This document shows positions 42,678 through 51,454 of a stretch of 64,000 nt of DNA, piece after piece; the stretch's first letter is position 1, and each line of letters opens with the position of its first letter. The notes under the pieces are model-generated. The model saw only the letters and a program-made list of their open reading frames with translations. It made no database searches and had not been told where the DNA came from. The stretch covers positions 62,001 to 126,000 of the forward strand of contig JBMYRB010000005.1 of assembly GCA_049601915.1 (NCBI GenBank), written 5' to 3'. Made by a program: the position numbers and the translations under genes. The stretch comes from UBA8079 sp049601915 (lineage in GTDB: Bacteria > Pseudomonadota > Alphaproteobacteria > UBA6615).

Positions 42678-44060
42678 TCAGTCGTCGCCGGCACCCTCGG
42701 CCACATCGTCCGCCAGTTCTTCCGGCAGGATGAGGTTCAGGATGATCGCGATGAACGCCGCCGGCAGCAGGCCCGAGGCCAGCAACACGCGGATCGAATC
42801 CGGGACATGCTGCAGCGCGCCCGGCTCAAGATACAGCCCCAGACCGAAGGCCATGGAGACGGCGAAGATGATCATGTTACGCCGGTTCCAGGTGACTTCA
42901 GCCAGCATCGACAGACCCGCCGAGGCCACCATGCCGAACATCACGATGACGCCGCCACCGAGAACCTCGATGGGGATCGTCGTGACCAGCGCACCGACCT
43001 TGGGAATCAGCCCGGCGAGGACCAGGAAGATGGCACCGATGGTCACCACGTGCCGGCTCATCACGCCGGTCATGGCGACCAGGCCGACATTCTGGCTGAA
43101 CGAGGTGTTCGGCAGGGCTCCGAACAGGCCCGCAACGGCGGAACCGAGACCGTCGGCGTATGTCGCACCGACGATCTCCTTGTCCGTGGCCTCGCGCCCG
43201 GCGCCACCCTTGGCGATACCTGACACGTCGCCGACGGTTTCGACCGCCGAGACGAAGGCCATGAGACAGAAGCCGACGATCGCCGCGGTGGTGAACTCGA
43301 CCCCGAACGGGAAGAGCTCCGGCACCTCGAAGACGGCGGCCCGGCCCACATTGGCGAAACTCACCATGCCCAGTGCCATCGCGAAGAAGTAACCGACGAT
43401 CAGGCCGATGAGCACCGCCGCGACGGACCACATGCCGCGGACGAAGAACTTCAGCCCCAGGGTCACAACGATGACGCTACCGGCGACAGACCAGTTCAGC
43501 AGGCTGCCATATTCGGGCTTGCCGATGGCAGGAACGCCACCCGCTGAATACTGGATGCCGACTTTCACGAGGATCAGACCGATCAGCAGAACGACGATGC
43601 CGGTGATCAGTGGCGGCAGCGCGAACCGGATCTTGCCGATGAACGTGCCGAGAAGCGCGTGGAACAGACCGCCGACCAGCACGCCGCCGAACAGGGCGGG
43701 AAGTGCTTCGACACCCTGGCCTGCGACCAGCGGGATCATGATTGGCAGGAACGCGAAGCTCGTGCCCTGGACGACCGGCATCTTCGCGCCGATGGGACCG
43801 AGTCCGATGGTCTGGATCAGCGTGGCGACGCCGGCGAACAGCATCGACATCTGGATCATGTAGAGCAGCACCGGGAAATCAGGTGAATTCGAGCCGAAGC
43901 CGAATCCTGCGGCACCGGCGACGATGATCGCCGGTGTGACATTCGAAATAAACATTGCCAGCACGTGCTGGATGCCGAGCGGAATCGCTTTCGCGATCGG
44001 CGGCATATAGTTCGGATCGCGGAGTTGCTCCGGCGTTCCGAGGTTGGACATGTTAGCCAT
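42678..44060 (-). CDS. NCS2-family nucleobase permease (xanthine/urate/uracil type)
   Basis: A 460-residue transporter with about 14 membrane helices. Seen: GIQHVLAMFISNVTPAIIVA near residue 30, MPVVQGTSFAFLPIMIPLVA near residue 95, the proton/substrate Glu region MAFVSAVETVGDVSGIA near residue 270, and the NCS2 signature near residue 310 (GLFGALPNTSFSQNVGLVAM). The (A/P)NTSFSQN motif with conserved Asn-Gln matches urate/xanthine permeases. Location in the urate cluster favours urate uptake. ATG 44060 with GGAGG upstream. Confidence 0.92.
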   Translation of the reverse strand: MANMSNLGTPEQLRDPNYMPPIAKAIPLGIQHVLAMFISNVTPAIIVAGAAGFGFGSNSPDFPVLLYMIQMSMLFAGVATLIQTIGLGPIGAKMPVVQGTSFAFLPIMIPLVAGQGVEALPALFGGVLVGGLFHALLGTFIGKIRFALPPLITGIVVLLIGLILVKVGIQYSAGGVPAIGKPEYGSLLNWSVAGSVIVVTLGLKFFVRGMWSVAAVLIGLIVGYFFAMALGMVSFANVGRAAVFEVPELFPFGVEFTTAAIVGFCLMAFVSAVETVGDVSGIAKGGAGREATDKEIVGATYADGLGSAVAGLFGALPNTSFSQNVGLVAMTGVMSRHVVTIGAIFLVLAGLIPKVGALVTTIPIEVLGGGVIVMFGMVASAGLSMLAEVTWNRRNMIIFAVSMAFGLGLYLEPGALQHVPDSIRVLLASGLLPAAFIAIILNLILPEELADDVAEGAGDD

Positions 44061-44112
44061 ATTTAAATGTGCCTCCAGTTGTTGGGGAGAAGCATACAGA
44101 TGCTGATCGGTG

Positions 44113-44613
44113 TCAGCGCTTGGTTTTTGTTATTTCATAAGGTTCGTCGAACCAGTGCTCCTCCAGATTTTCGCCGGGACCGATCCTGTCGATCACGGTG
44201 AACAGTCCGGGTTCGTGGAGCGGTGTAAGGACGCCGTGCCAAGTTCCCCGGTGATAGTTGACGCCCTGACCGGGGTTGGTCAGGAACGCCTTCGGTTCGC
44301 GCGGGCTTCCATTCAGGTCGCTCGCGACGATGACAAGGAACGGATCGGCAGTCATGGGCACAAAGGCCTGACTGCCGAGCGGATGCCGTTCCATCAAATC
44401 CAGCGAATACGGTAGCGCGCGCGCCGTGGCCTTGAACACGCTTATTCCTGCGCGGCCGTCTCCATTTTCCAGGTCGATTTTGACGCGGTCATGATACCGC
44501 CCGCACATACCCTGATTGATCATCATGTCAGGCGCGCCCGACGCGTCGAACACATCCCCATAGGGTGCAAACGCTTCGGCCGTCAGCGGCGCGATGGTGA
44601 TTGTGGTGCTCAC
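44113..44613 (-). CDS. allA: ureidoglycolate lyase AllA
   Basis: A 166-residue cupin-like ureidoglycolate lyase: start LTAEAFAPYGDVFDASG, metal/active region LMERHPLGSQAFVPM near residue 72, and NYHRGTWHGVLTPL near residue 118, all as in AllA. It converts ureidoglycolate to glyoxylate and urea, the last step of the pathway. It overlaps the allantoicase gene by four bases. Confidence 0.94.
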   Translation of the reverse strand: MSTTITIAPLTAEAFAPYGDVFDASGAPDMMINQGMCGRYHDRVKIDLENGDGRAGISVFKATARALPYSLDLMERHPLGSQAFVPMTADPFLVIVASDLNGSPREPKAFLTNPGQGVNYHRGTWHGVLTPLHEPGLFTVIDRIGPGENLEEHWFDEPYEITKTKR

Positions 44614-45653
44614 GCAACGCGGCCGAAAAGGCGCAGGCGGCTAACGCCGCCGTCGGGGAAAATGTTGAGCCGCACATGGGTCGACGTCCCGAGGTCGGTG
44701 CCCTGGTCGTCGACGAATTCATGCACCGCATCGGCGGAGAGTTTCTGCTGGGCGAGCAAGGTCGGCCAGTCTTCCGATGCCGCGATCGCGTCATCCCCGA
44801 TGTCGATGCCGGTCATGCCCAGGTCGATGGCCTGGATCGAACAGCTGTCGGGGTAGTTGCCCTTGAAATATGCGGTGTCCACGATGGTGCGGGAGATCGT
44901 GCCGCGCACGCCGAGCGCCAGGATGATCCAATCATGGCCCGGTCCGCGGCGTCGGCGGGTCTCCCAGCCATCGCCCATATTCTGACCCCGGCCTGGCGCC
45001 AGCAGGCGATGATAGGTGCCGTAATGCGCATCGGAGTATCCGACGATCCGTCCGCCATTGAGGGTCGCCACCAGATCGATGTCGCGGCCCTGGAGAGAGG
45101 CGGGGTCCAGATACGGGGTGCCAAATACCCGCAGCCGAGCGACGCCGCCATCGGGATGTATGTGAAAACGTAGATGGCTCCATACATTGCCGTCGGCACA
45201 ACGCAGGAAATGATGGGAGTCGGGTTCGAGATGCTGCATGGGCAGGAGCTCGGTCCATTCCGTCTCGTCATCCGGGTCGCCGTCGGACAGGCAGGCCTCG
45301 ATCCGGCATTCGGGCGGGTGATTGCCGGTGAAGAAGGATGTGTCGACATCAAAGCCGTCGATCGTGCCCGGGACCGCCAGCGCGATGATGGCGTGGTCGT
45401 GCCCGCCGCCGCGCCGCCGCCGCGATTCCCAGCCGTCCATCCATTTACCGTGATCGTCATATTTTTCGGTGATGAAGACCGGCGTGCTGTCCTGGAGCAT
45501 GCGAACGAGGGGCGCGAAGAATTCGTCGGTCGCCGACACGCCGCGGGCGCCTAGGCTCGCCGAAGCGAGGTTAATCGCGTTGCGCGCGAAAACCGGCAGC
45601 TCGTCGGTCTGTAGCAGCGGTTTGCGTTCCATGTTCAGGGCGGCGTCAGTCAT
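44610..45653 (-). CDS. alc: allantoicase
   Basis: A 347-residue protein made of two homologous jelly-roll repeats. Each has a DGWESRRRRGxGHDxxIIAL segment (first near residue 72, second near residue 245 as GDGWETRRRRGPGHDWIILA) and an AxLRVFGTPY or RLRLFGRVA end. This duplication is diagnostic for allantoicase, which hydrolyses allantoate to ureidoglycolate and urea. It overlaps the PuuE-UraD fusion by eight bases. Confidence 0.95.
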   Translation of the reverse strand: MTDAALNMERKPLLQTDELPVFARNAINLASASLGARGVSATDEFFAPLVRMLQDSTPVFITEKYDDHGKWMDGWESRRRRGGGHDHAIIALAVPGTIDGFDVDTSFFTGNHPPECRIEACLSDGDPDDETEWTELLPMQHLEPDSHHFLRCADGNVWSHLRFHIHPDGGVARLRVFGTPYLDPASLQGRDIDLVATLNGGRIVGYSDAHYGTYHRLLAPGRGQNMGDGWETRRRRGPGHDWIILALGVRGTISRTIVDTAYFKGNYPDSCSIQAIDLGMTGIDIGDDAIAASEDWPTLLAQQKLSADAVHEFVDDQGTDLGTSTHVRLNIFPDGGVSRLRLFGRVA

Positions 45654-47067
45654 CTAGCAAGTCCTTCAGGCGCAAAAGCGCGATGCGTTCGACCTGGCGG
45701 CAGGCCTCGGCGAATTCGGTCTCCCGGTCGTGTTCGACCCGGCGCTGGAACGCCGCGAGGATGTCCGCCTTGGTCAGGCCCTTCACCGCGATGATGAACG
45801 GGAAGCCGAACTTGTCGCGGTAGGTCGTGTTGAGTTTCTCGAATGTCGCACGCTCATTGTCCGTGAGTGCATCGAGCCCGGCCGAGGCCTGTTCGGCAGT
45901 GGATTCATCCGTCAGGCGCTTGGCCTGGGCGAGCTTGCCGGCCAGGTCGGGATGGGCGGTCAGCACGCCGAGATGTTCGTCCGCTCTGCCGGCACGGAAC
46001 ACCCGCGCCATGGCGTGGTGCAGCCCGCTTGCCGTGTCGTGGGCCGGGCCGAGTTCCAATGCATGGGCGCGTTCGGCCACCCATGGGGAATGTTCGAAGA
46101 TGCCGCCATAGCGGGTGACGAATTCGTCCTTCGACAGGGTCGAGGGACGGTCGGTCAGGTCCGGCGGCGGAAAATGCGTGTGCCAGTGGCGTGCGATGTC
46201 GACCCGGCGTGCAAACCAGACCGCGTCATGAGACCGGACATAATCGACGAAGCGCCTGAGCGCCTGGATACGGCCGGGGCGGCCGACGATCCGGCAGTGC
46301 AGGCCAATCGACAGCATTTTTGGCGACCCCGTTTCGCCTTCGGCATAAAGCGCGTCGAAGCTGTCCTTGAGATAGGTAAAAAACTGATCGCCGGAGTTGA
46401 AGCCCTGCGCCGTGGCGAAGCGCATATCGTTGGCTTCCAGCGTATAGGGGACCACGAGTAGTGGTTTGGTCCCGGACATATGCCAGTAAGGCAGTTCGTC
46501 GGCATAGCTGTCGGCGGTGTAGGCGAGCCCGCCGATATCGGCGAGCAGGTCGAGGGTGTTCGCGGTGCCACGGCCCGTGTACCAGCCCAGTGGGCGTTCA
46601 CCGGTCGCCTCGGTGTGGATGCGGATGCCGTCCTCGATCAACCGGCGTTCCTCGTCAATCGGGAAATCCTTCCACTCGATCCATTTATGACCGTGGCTGG
46701 CGATCTCCCAGCCGGCGTCGGTCATCGCCGTGGTCTGGGCCGGTGACCGCTCCAACGCGGTGCCGACCGCATAGACGGTGATGGGAATTTCGGCTCCGGT
46801 GAACAGGCGGTGCAGGCGCCAGAACCCGACGCGTGCGCCATACTCGTACATGGTCTCGATGTTCCAATGCCGCTGGCCGGGCCAGGGTTGGGCGCCGACG
46901 ACTTCCGACAGGAAGGCCTCGGAGGTGGCGTCGCCATGCAGGATATTGTTCTCTCCGCCTTCCTCGTAATTCATGACGAACTGCACGGCGATGCGGGCGC
47001 CGTCCGGCCATTGCGGGTCGGGCGGCGTGGCGCCATAGCCATGCAGATCACGTGGATAACGGTTCAA
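45646..47067 (-). CDS. puuE: bifunctional allantoinase PuuE / OHCU decarboxylase UraD fusion
   Basis: A 473-residue fusion. Residues 1 to about 305 are a polysaccharide-deacetylase-like PuuE allantoinase (NRYPRDLHGYGATPPDPQWP, VQFVMNYEEGGENN, ASHGHKWIEW, SIGLHCRIVGRPGRIQAL). From about 312 to the end is UraD/OHCU decarboxylase (LSKDEFVTRYGGIFEHSPWV, FRAGRADEHLGVLTAHPDLA, KFGFPFIIAVKG). It therefore decarboxylates OHCU to (S)-allantoin and opens allantoin to allantoate in one polypeptide. TTG 47067 is chosen because AGGGGA lies six bases upstream and the protein then begins as PuuE homologues do. Confidence 0.93.
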   Translation of the reverse strand: MNRYPRDLHGYGATPPDPQWPDGARIAVQFVMNYEEGGENNILHGDATSEAFLSEVVGAQPWPGQRHWNIETMYEYGARVGFWRLHRLFTGAEIPITVYAVGTALERSPAQTTAMTDAGWEIASHGHKWIEWKDFPIDEERRLIEDGIRIHTEATGERPLGWYTGRGTANTLDLLADIGGLAYTADSYADELPYWHMSGTKPLLVVPYTLEANDMRFATAQGFNSGDQFFTYLKDSFDALYAEGETGSPKMLSIGLHCRIVGRPGRIQALRRFVDYVRSHDAVWFARRVDIARHWHTHFPPPDLTDRPSTLSKDEFVTRYGGIFEHSPWVAERAHALELGPAHDTASGLHHAMARVFRAGRADEHLGVLTAHPDLAGKLAQAKRLTDESTAEQASAGLDALTDNERATFEKLNTTYRDKFGFPFIIAVKGLTKADILAAFQRRVEHDRETEFAEACRQVERIALLRLKDLLDD

Positions 47068-47101
47068 GTTTGTTCCCCTCGGCAAACAGACATTTACGTA
47101 T

Positions 47102-47169
47102 AATCGAAAAGAATTTATTCGATTTTCAAATTAATGATGAAAGACATATATCGAAACACGGGTTTCGAT
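47102..47169. promoter_or_regulatory. two operator-like inverted repeats between divergent urate genes
   Basis: AATCGAA-N9-TTCGATT (47102-47124) and ATCGAAA-N6-TTTCGAT (47150-47169) share the half-site TCGAA and lie in an AT-rich 150-base gap between the puuE operon (left) and hiuH (right). The pair looks like binding sites for a dimeric regulator controlling both directions. The regulator is not identified; a LysR gene at 47586-48238 is broken. Confidence 0.65.
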
Positions 47170-47220
47170 TCGAGGTGTTAGTCGCTTGGATTGTCGCGCG
47201 TTAACAGGGAACGCGAAAAA

Positions 47221-47601
47221 ATGGGAGAGCAGCCGATGGCCGCTGATGGCGGATACCTAACGACCCATGTTCTGGATACGGCACGCGGCGTGCCGGCCGC
47301 CGGACTGCGAATAGAGTTGTTTGGCCTCGAGGGCGAAAACCGGGAAGCGCTGGGGACCTTCGAGACCAACGACCACGGACGGACGGATGCACCGGTTTTG
47401 CCGGCCGCGGCCTTCTCAACTGGCGACTACGAACTGGTCTTTTACGCCGGGGAGTATATCGCGCAGTCGGGTGTAACTCTCGAGGCCGGGGTCTTTCTGG
47501 ATGTCGTGCCGATCCGGTTCACGGTCTCGGACGGCGCGGCGCATTATCATGTGCCGTTGCTTTTGTCGCCCTATGGCTACACGACCTATCGCGGAAGCTG
47601 A
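47221..47601 (+). CDS. hiuH: 5-hydroxyisourate hydrolase (transthyretin-like)
   Basis: A 126-residue transthyretin-related protein. It keeps LTTHVLDTARGVPAAGLRIE near residue 12, TNDHGRTDAP near residue 48, the HYHVPLLLSPYGYTTYRGS end and the diagnostic C-terminal YRGS. Conserved His (HVLD, HYHVP) and Arg fit the hydrolase active site. It hydrolyses 5-hydroxyisourate to OHCU. ATG 47221 is used; ATG 47236 (GGAGAG upstream) is equally possible. It is divergent from the puuE operon. Confidence 0.93.
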   Translation: MGEQPMAADGGYLTTHVLDTARGVPAAGLRIELFGLEGENREALGTFETNDHGRTDAPVLPAAAFSTGDYELVFYAGEYIAQSGVTLEAGVFLDVVPIRFTVSDGAAHYHVPLLLSPYGYTTYRGS

Positions 47602-48238
47602 AACAGGGAATCGCGTTCCTTGAGCTGCGACTTGCACTTGTTGACCATGAAATCGAAGAAGCGATGGATCTTGGGATCAAGGAATCGCTTGTGCGGATAA
47701 AGGCAGCTCAATTGCGCGGAGGTCGGCGGCGTCCTGGTCGCCACTGGCACAAGGGCGCCCGAGCGCAGGTGTTCGGCGATGTTTGTCAGGCGAACGGCAG
47801 AATCGGCCAGGTTGCCGAAGTGAAATGCGATGTCTACGCCTTCCCGGGTCAGATCGACATTCCGGTCGGACATGCGCAGCCGCACGCTGATTTCGGGATA
47901 GACGTCATTAAAGGCGGGCACGTGTGGCGCGATCAAACGCTTGCCGCTGCCACATAGATCGACCCGCGCGGGTTCTGGGCGATGTTGGCCACCGCCGCCT
48001 CGGCCTCGTCGATCGCCTGCAGAATGTTAATCGCGCCGTCATATTAGGTGCTGCCATGTTCGGTCGGGTGCAACCGCCGGGTCGTGTGGTTGAACAGGCG
48101 CACGCCGAGATGTTTTTCGAGTTTGGAGATTCGGCTCGAAGCGACGGCGGGCGAGACCTGCTGGTCACGCTCGGCTTCGGACATGCTTCCCAGTTTGTAG
48201 ACCCGGACAAACATTCTGATGTTTTCAACATGTGGCAT
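47586..48238 (-). pseudogene. LysR-family regulator, decayed (stop, frameshift and internal deletion)
   Basis: The N-terminal HTH is intact from 48238 (MPHVENIRMFVRVYKLGSMS, then SPAVASSRISKLEKHLGVRL, FNHTTRRLHPTEHG). TAA at about 48044-48046 interrupts it; the frame resumes (YDGAINILQAIDEAEAAVAN, NPRGSIYVAAA) and then stops. A second frame continues with APHVPAFNDVYPEISVRLRM, then VDLTREGVDIAFHFGNLADS. A C-terminal piece (LSCLYPHKRFLDPKIHRFFD) follows directly after roughly 100 missing residues. The 3' end overlaps hiuH. It was probably once the regulator of the urate genes. Confidence 0.88.
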
Positions 48239-48342
48239 GGTGCGAGCAATCTATCGGAAAAGGCCGCAAACTCTGTAAGCTTTTGTGCGTCGACGGGCCG
48301 ATACACAAAATACCGGTGCAGATGCACCATAGGGGGGACGTG

Positions 48343-49593
48343 ATGGAAACGGCGTTGGTAATGGAATGGCTGTCTTTTGCGGCACGATGGTTTCACGTGA
48401 TCGCAGGCATCGCCTGGATCGGCTCATCCTTCTACTTCATTGCGCTCGACCTGGGGTTACGCAAATCGCCTGACTTGCCGGAGGGGGTCGGCGGTGAGGA
48501 ATGGCAAGTCCATGGCGGCGGCTTCTACCATATCCGGAAATACCTCGTAGCCCCGGCCGCGTTGCCGGAACATCTGGTCTGGTTCAAATGGGAATCCTAC
48601 TGGGCCTGGATGTCGGGCTTCATCTTGCTGGTGCTGGTCTATTACATGGGTGCGGACCTTTTCCTGGTCGACCCGGACGTTCTTGATATCTCGCCGGTGG
48701 TCGGGATCGCGATTTCGTTCGGTTCGCTGGTGTTTGGCTGGATTGCCTACGACTTCATCTGCAAGAGCCCGCTCGGCCGGAACAACACGACCTTGATGCT
48801 GCTGCTCTATGTGCTGCTGGTCATCATGGCCTGGGGGTACACCCAGGTGTTCACGCCCCGCGCCGCCTTCCTGCATCTGGGAGCTTTCACCGCGACGATC
48901 ATGTCGGCGAACGTGTTTCTGACGATCATCCCGAGCCAGCGTATCGTGGTCGCCGACCTGAAAGCCGGGCGCACGCCGGATGCGAAGCACGGCATCCTGG
49001 CCAAGCAGCGCTCGACCCATAACAACTATCTGACCCTGCCGGTCGTGTTTCTGATGCTGTCGAACCATTACCCCCAGGCATTCGCGACCGAGTTCAACTG
49101 GGTGATCGCCAGCCTGATCTTCCTGATGGGTGTGACGATCCGCCACTATTTCAACTCGGTCCATGCCCGAAAGGGCAACCCGATGTGGACCTGGGGTGCC
49201 ACGGCGATGATTTTCATCATCGTCATGTGGTTGTCGGCTTTCTCGACCCTGTTCGAGAAGGACGCCGAGGAGCGGACTGAACTGACGCCGGCACAGCAGC
49301 GATTCGCCGAAGCGCCCACTTTTCATGCGGTGCGCGATGTCGTTCAGGGGCGGTGCGCCATGTGCCATGCCTCGGTGACAGCGTGGGACGGTATCATCAA
49401 GGCGCCGAAAGGCGTGAAGCTGGAGACCGATCGTCAGATCGCCGCCTATGCGCGGGAGATCTATTTGCAGGCCGGGCATACCCGCGCGATGCCGCCGGCG
49501 AATGTGTCGTTCATGGAGGATGACGAGCGACGCCTGATCGTCGAGTGGTACCGGTCCGTCGCCGGGAAGCGGTTCGCCTCTTTCTGGGATTAA
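48343..49593 (+). CDS. puuD: urate hydroxylase PuuD (membrane protein with C-terminal cytochrome c domain)
   Basis: A 416-residue protein with about nine membrane helices: EWLSFAARWFHVIAGIAWIG at residue 7, RKYLVAPAALPEHLVWFKWE near residue 65, and HNNYLTLPVVFLMLSNHYPQ near residue 225. It ends in a cytochrome c domain with CAMCH near residue 345 and MPP/Met ligand candidates. Known PuuD proteins convert urate to 5-hydroxyisourate, passing electrons to cytochrome c. ATG 48343 has AGGGGGG upstream. With HiuH and the fusion it completes urate breakdown; haem attachment would need the ccm operon in this window. Confidence 0.95.
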   Translation: METALVMEWLSFAARWFHVIAGIAWIGSSFYFIALDLGLRKSPDLPEGVGGEEWQVHGGGFYHIRKYLVAPAALPEHLVWFKWESYWAWMSGFILLVLVYYMGADLFLVDPDVLDISPVVGIAISFGSLVFGWIAYDFICKSPLGRNNTTLMLLLYVLLVIMAWGYTQVFTPRAAFLHLGAFTATIMSANVFLTIIPSQRIVVADLKAGRTPDAKHGILAKQRSTHNNYLTLPVVFLMLSNHYPQAFATEFNWVIASLIFLMGVTIRHYFNSVHARKGNPMWTWGATAMIFIIVMWLSAFSTLFEKDAEERTELTPAQQRFAEAPTFHAVRDVVQGRCAMCHASVTAWDGIIKAPKGVKLETDRQIAAYAREIYLQAGHTRAMPPANVSFMEDDERRLIVEWYRSVAGKRFASFWD

Positions 49594-49675
49594 TCGACCG
49601 AATTCATCCCGTTTTTCGGGTAAATGCGATGCGATACTGCGCCCGTTGGTACGGAGGCGGTGATACGCCGTCCCC

Positions 49676-50155
49676 ATGCTGGCACCTGCGACCCAAGCTG
49701 ATTACGATCCCCACGTCTGGCGCGACGACACGCTGTACGGCATGTGGTTCCATGCGCTGGCTCTGGTCGCACCCAATCCCGGCGCGGCCGACTGGGCCAG
49801 CCTGTTTATTCTGGATATTGACCATATCGTCGCCTGGGATTGTGCGGGCGAGAAGGTGCGATTCCGTGTGGCACCCGCCGATCTGATCTTTCGCGAAGTT
49901 TGTGATCTTGAGATGGCGGTCGATTTGGGAAATTCGAACGGACAGGTCGAGTTGCACGAACCCACCATCGACCGGGTCACAAGCAATCCTGTCGCGGTCA
50001 CGGGTGGCCTGTCGCCGCTTTTTAATTGGCAGATTGTGTTCAATCACCCGACGGAAAGTGCTATCGGGTTTCGCGCGCGCGGGTTCCACCTGAAGCTGCG
50101 GTGCGATCCTGTCTTGCGCGATGAACAGCGCATGCCCGTATCGGCCCGGGCCTAG
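49676..50155 (+). CDS. uncharacterised 159-residue protein next to puuD
   Basis: No family recognised. The sequence begins LAPATQADYDPHVWRDDTLY and continues with GMWFHALALVAPNPGAADWA SLFILDIDHIVAWD. It appears a mixed alpha/beta soluble protein, rich in W, F and acidic residues (DLEMAVDLGNSNGQVELHEP TIDRV). No signal peptide is seen. It follows puuD by 82 bases on the same strand and its stop overlaps the stop of the convergent transporter gene by four bases. GGAGG at 49653 is 18 bases before the ATG, too far for a good ribosome site. Co-location suggests urate metabolism, unproven. Confidence 0.65.
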   Translation: MLAPATQADYDPHVWRDDTLYGMWFHALALVAPNPGAADWASLFILDIDHIVAWDCAGEKVRFRVAPADLIFREVCDLEMAVDLGNSNGQVELHEPTIDRVTSNPVAVTGGLSPLFNWQIVFNHPTESAIGFRARGFHLKLRCDPVLRDEQRMPVSARA

Positions 50156-51444
50156 TTCGCGTCCAGGGGATAGTTCCAGATCAGCCGGATGGCGAGCAGC
50201 TTGAACGCGACTGGTACAAGTCCATATAGTCCGGCGAGCACCATGAGGGACGTGGGACTGTTGGTCGCGGCATCACCGCTGAAGCCGACGAGACCCAAAA
50301 TCGGAAACGCGATGCCCACGCCAAGCGCCAAGGGTATCTTGGTGGCGACTCCCCATAAGCCGAACAGCATGCCGGTTCGCCTGTATCCGGTGCGCGCTGT
50401 ATCGAGGTCGACAACGTCAGCCTGCATCGATGGCGGCATGACGAGCTCGGCCCCCAGGGGGATGCCTGTCCAGATGCAGATCACAATGAACCAGGCGAGA
50501 TCGCCATCGCCGAGCAAGGCCGCAGGCCAGAATCCTGTCGCGGCCATCGACATGGCAAGTATCCAGCTATGGCGCTTACCGAGGCGGTGGCTGACCGCCA
50601 GCCAGAGCGGTAACGCCGCGATCGCGCTTGTGAAATAGATGATTAGCAGTAACCAGGACCAGTCGGGGCGGCCCAGAACATGCTCGGTATAGAGGAGGAA
50701 CAGCGTTGCCGGGAGGCCGTAGGCGATCCCATTGACGAAATAGGCCGAGATCAACTGCCGGAAGGGGTGATTGCGCCAAAGTTGCCCGAAACCAGGCAAG
50801 CCCGGCTTTTGAGTGAGCTGTCGTGCAACGGGCGGGTCGGGCAACACGATCAGCGCGATGCCGATGGTCAGTGGTGTGAGCACCAGCAACGCGATGGCTG
50901 TCCCATCCATTATGATCACCCGGTCGATATCGAACAGGGCCGGGACGGCCATAGCGCATAGGGTGCCGATCACGAGCGCAGCCTCGCGCGCGCCGGCGAT
51001 CCGGCTACGCTCATGATGGTCCGACGAGAGTTCGGCCGCCCAGGCCGTATAGGGTAGCATCACCATCGTGCCGCCGAGATAGAGGGTCACGGTCGCCATG
51101 GCCAGGTGGGGCCACGCGATGGCATTCGAGGGTTGGAACAAAGCCCACGCGCCCGCGACCATCAGCGGCATCCCGGCCAGCAACCAGGGCCGGCGGCGCC
51201 CGAAACGACTGCGGGTCTGATCCGACAGGGCGCCGACAAGGGGGTCGGTTACGACGTCCCAGACGCGTGCGAGAAGCAGGACCAATCCCACGGTCGAGAA
51301 ACCGAGCCCCAGATCATCGGCGTAATAGGTCGGCACCGTAATGAAGAGCGGCAGAAGAAGAATGGCCAGCGGCAGCCCCGGCAGTCCGTAGGAGAGGAGG
51401 TGCCCGTTCGACAAGCGGGTGGAAGGGTTTGATGGGCCGTCCAC
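50152..51444 (-). CDS. GPH-family MFS sugar/cation symporter-like transporter
   Basis: About 430 residues with 12 membrane helices. GPH marks are seen: SYGLPGLPLAILLLPLFITV at the N-terminus, RVWDVVTDPLVGALSDQTRS and RFGRRRPWLLAGMPLMVAGA near residues 65-105, LPYTAWAAELSSDHHERSRI near residue 135, and PSMQADVVDLDTARTGYRRT near residue 345. Members import glycosides, pentosides or hexuronides with Na/H. The GTG at 51444 is tentative, as no clear ribosome site was found. It follows the DUF6134 gene by 11 bases, implying an operon. Confidence 0.9.
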   Translation of the reverse strand: MDGPSNPSTRLSNGHLLSYGLPGLPLAILLLPLFITVPTYYADDLGLGFSTVGLVLLLARVWDVVTDPLVGALSDQTRSRFGRRRPWLLAGMPLMVAGAWALFQPSNAIAWPHLAMATVTLYLGGTMVMLPYTAWAAELSSDHHERSRIAGAREAALVIGTLCAMAVPALFDIDRVIIMDGTAIALLVLTPLTIGIALIVLPDPPVARQLTQKPGLPGFGQLWRNHPFRQLISAYFVNGIAYGLPATLFLLYTEHVLGRPDWSWLLLIIYFTSAIAALPLWLAVSHRLGKRHSWILAMSMAATGFWPAALLGDGDLAWFIVICIWTGIPLGAELVMPPSMQADVVDLDTARTGYRRTGMLFGLWGVATKIPLALGVGIAFPILGLVGFSGDAATNSPTSLMVLAGLYGLVPVAFKLLAIRLIWNYPLDAN

Positions 51445-51454
51445 GGCGCGCCGG

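Noticed and set aside
47086..47220. Purine riboswitch in the urate intergenic region
   Set aside because: The region has DNA palindromes suited to a protein dimer and no purine-aptamer core.
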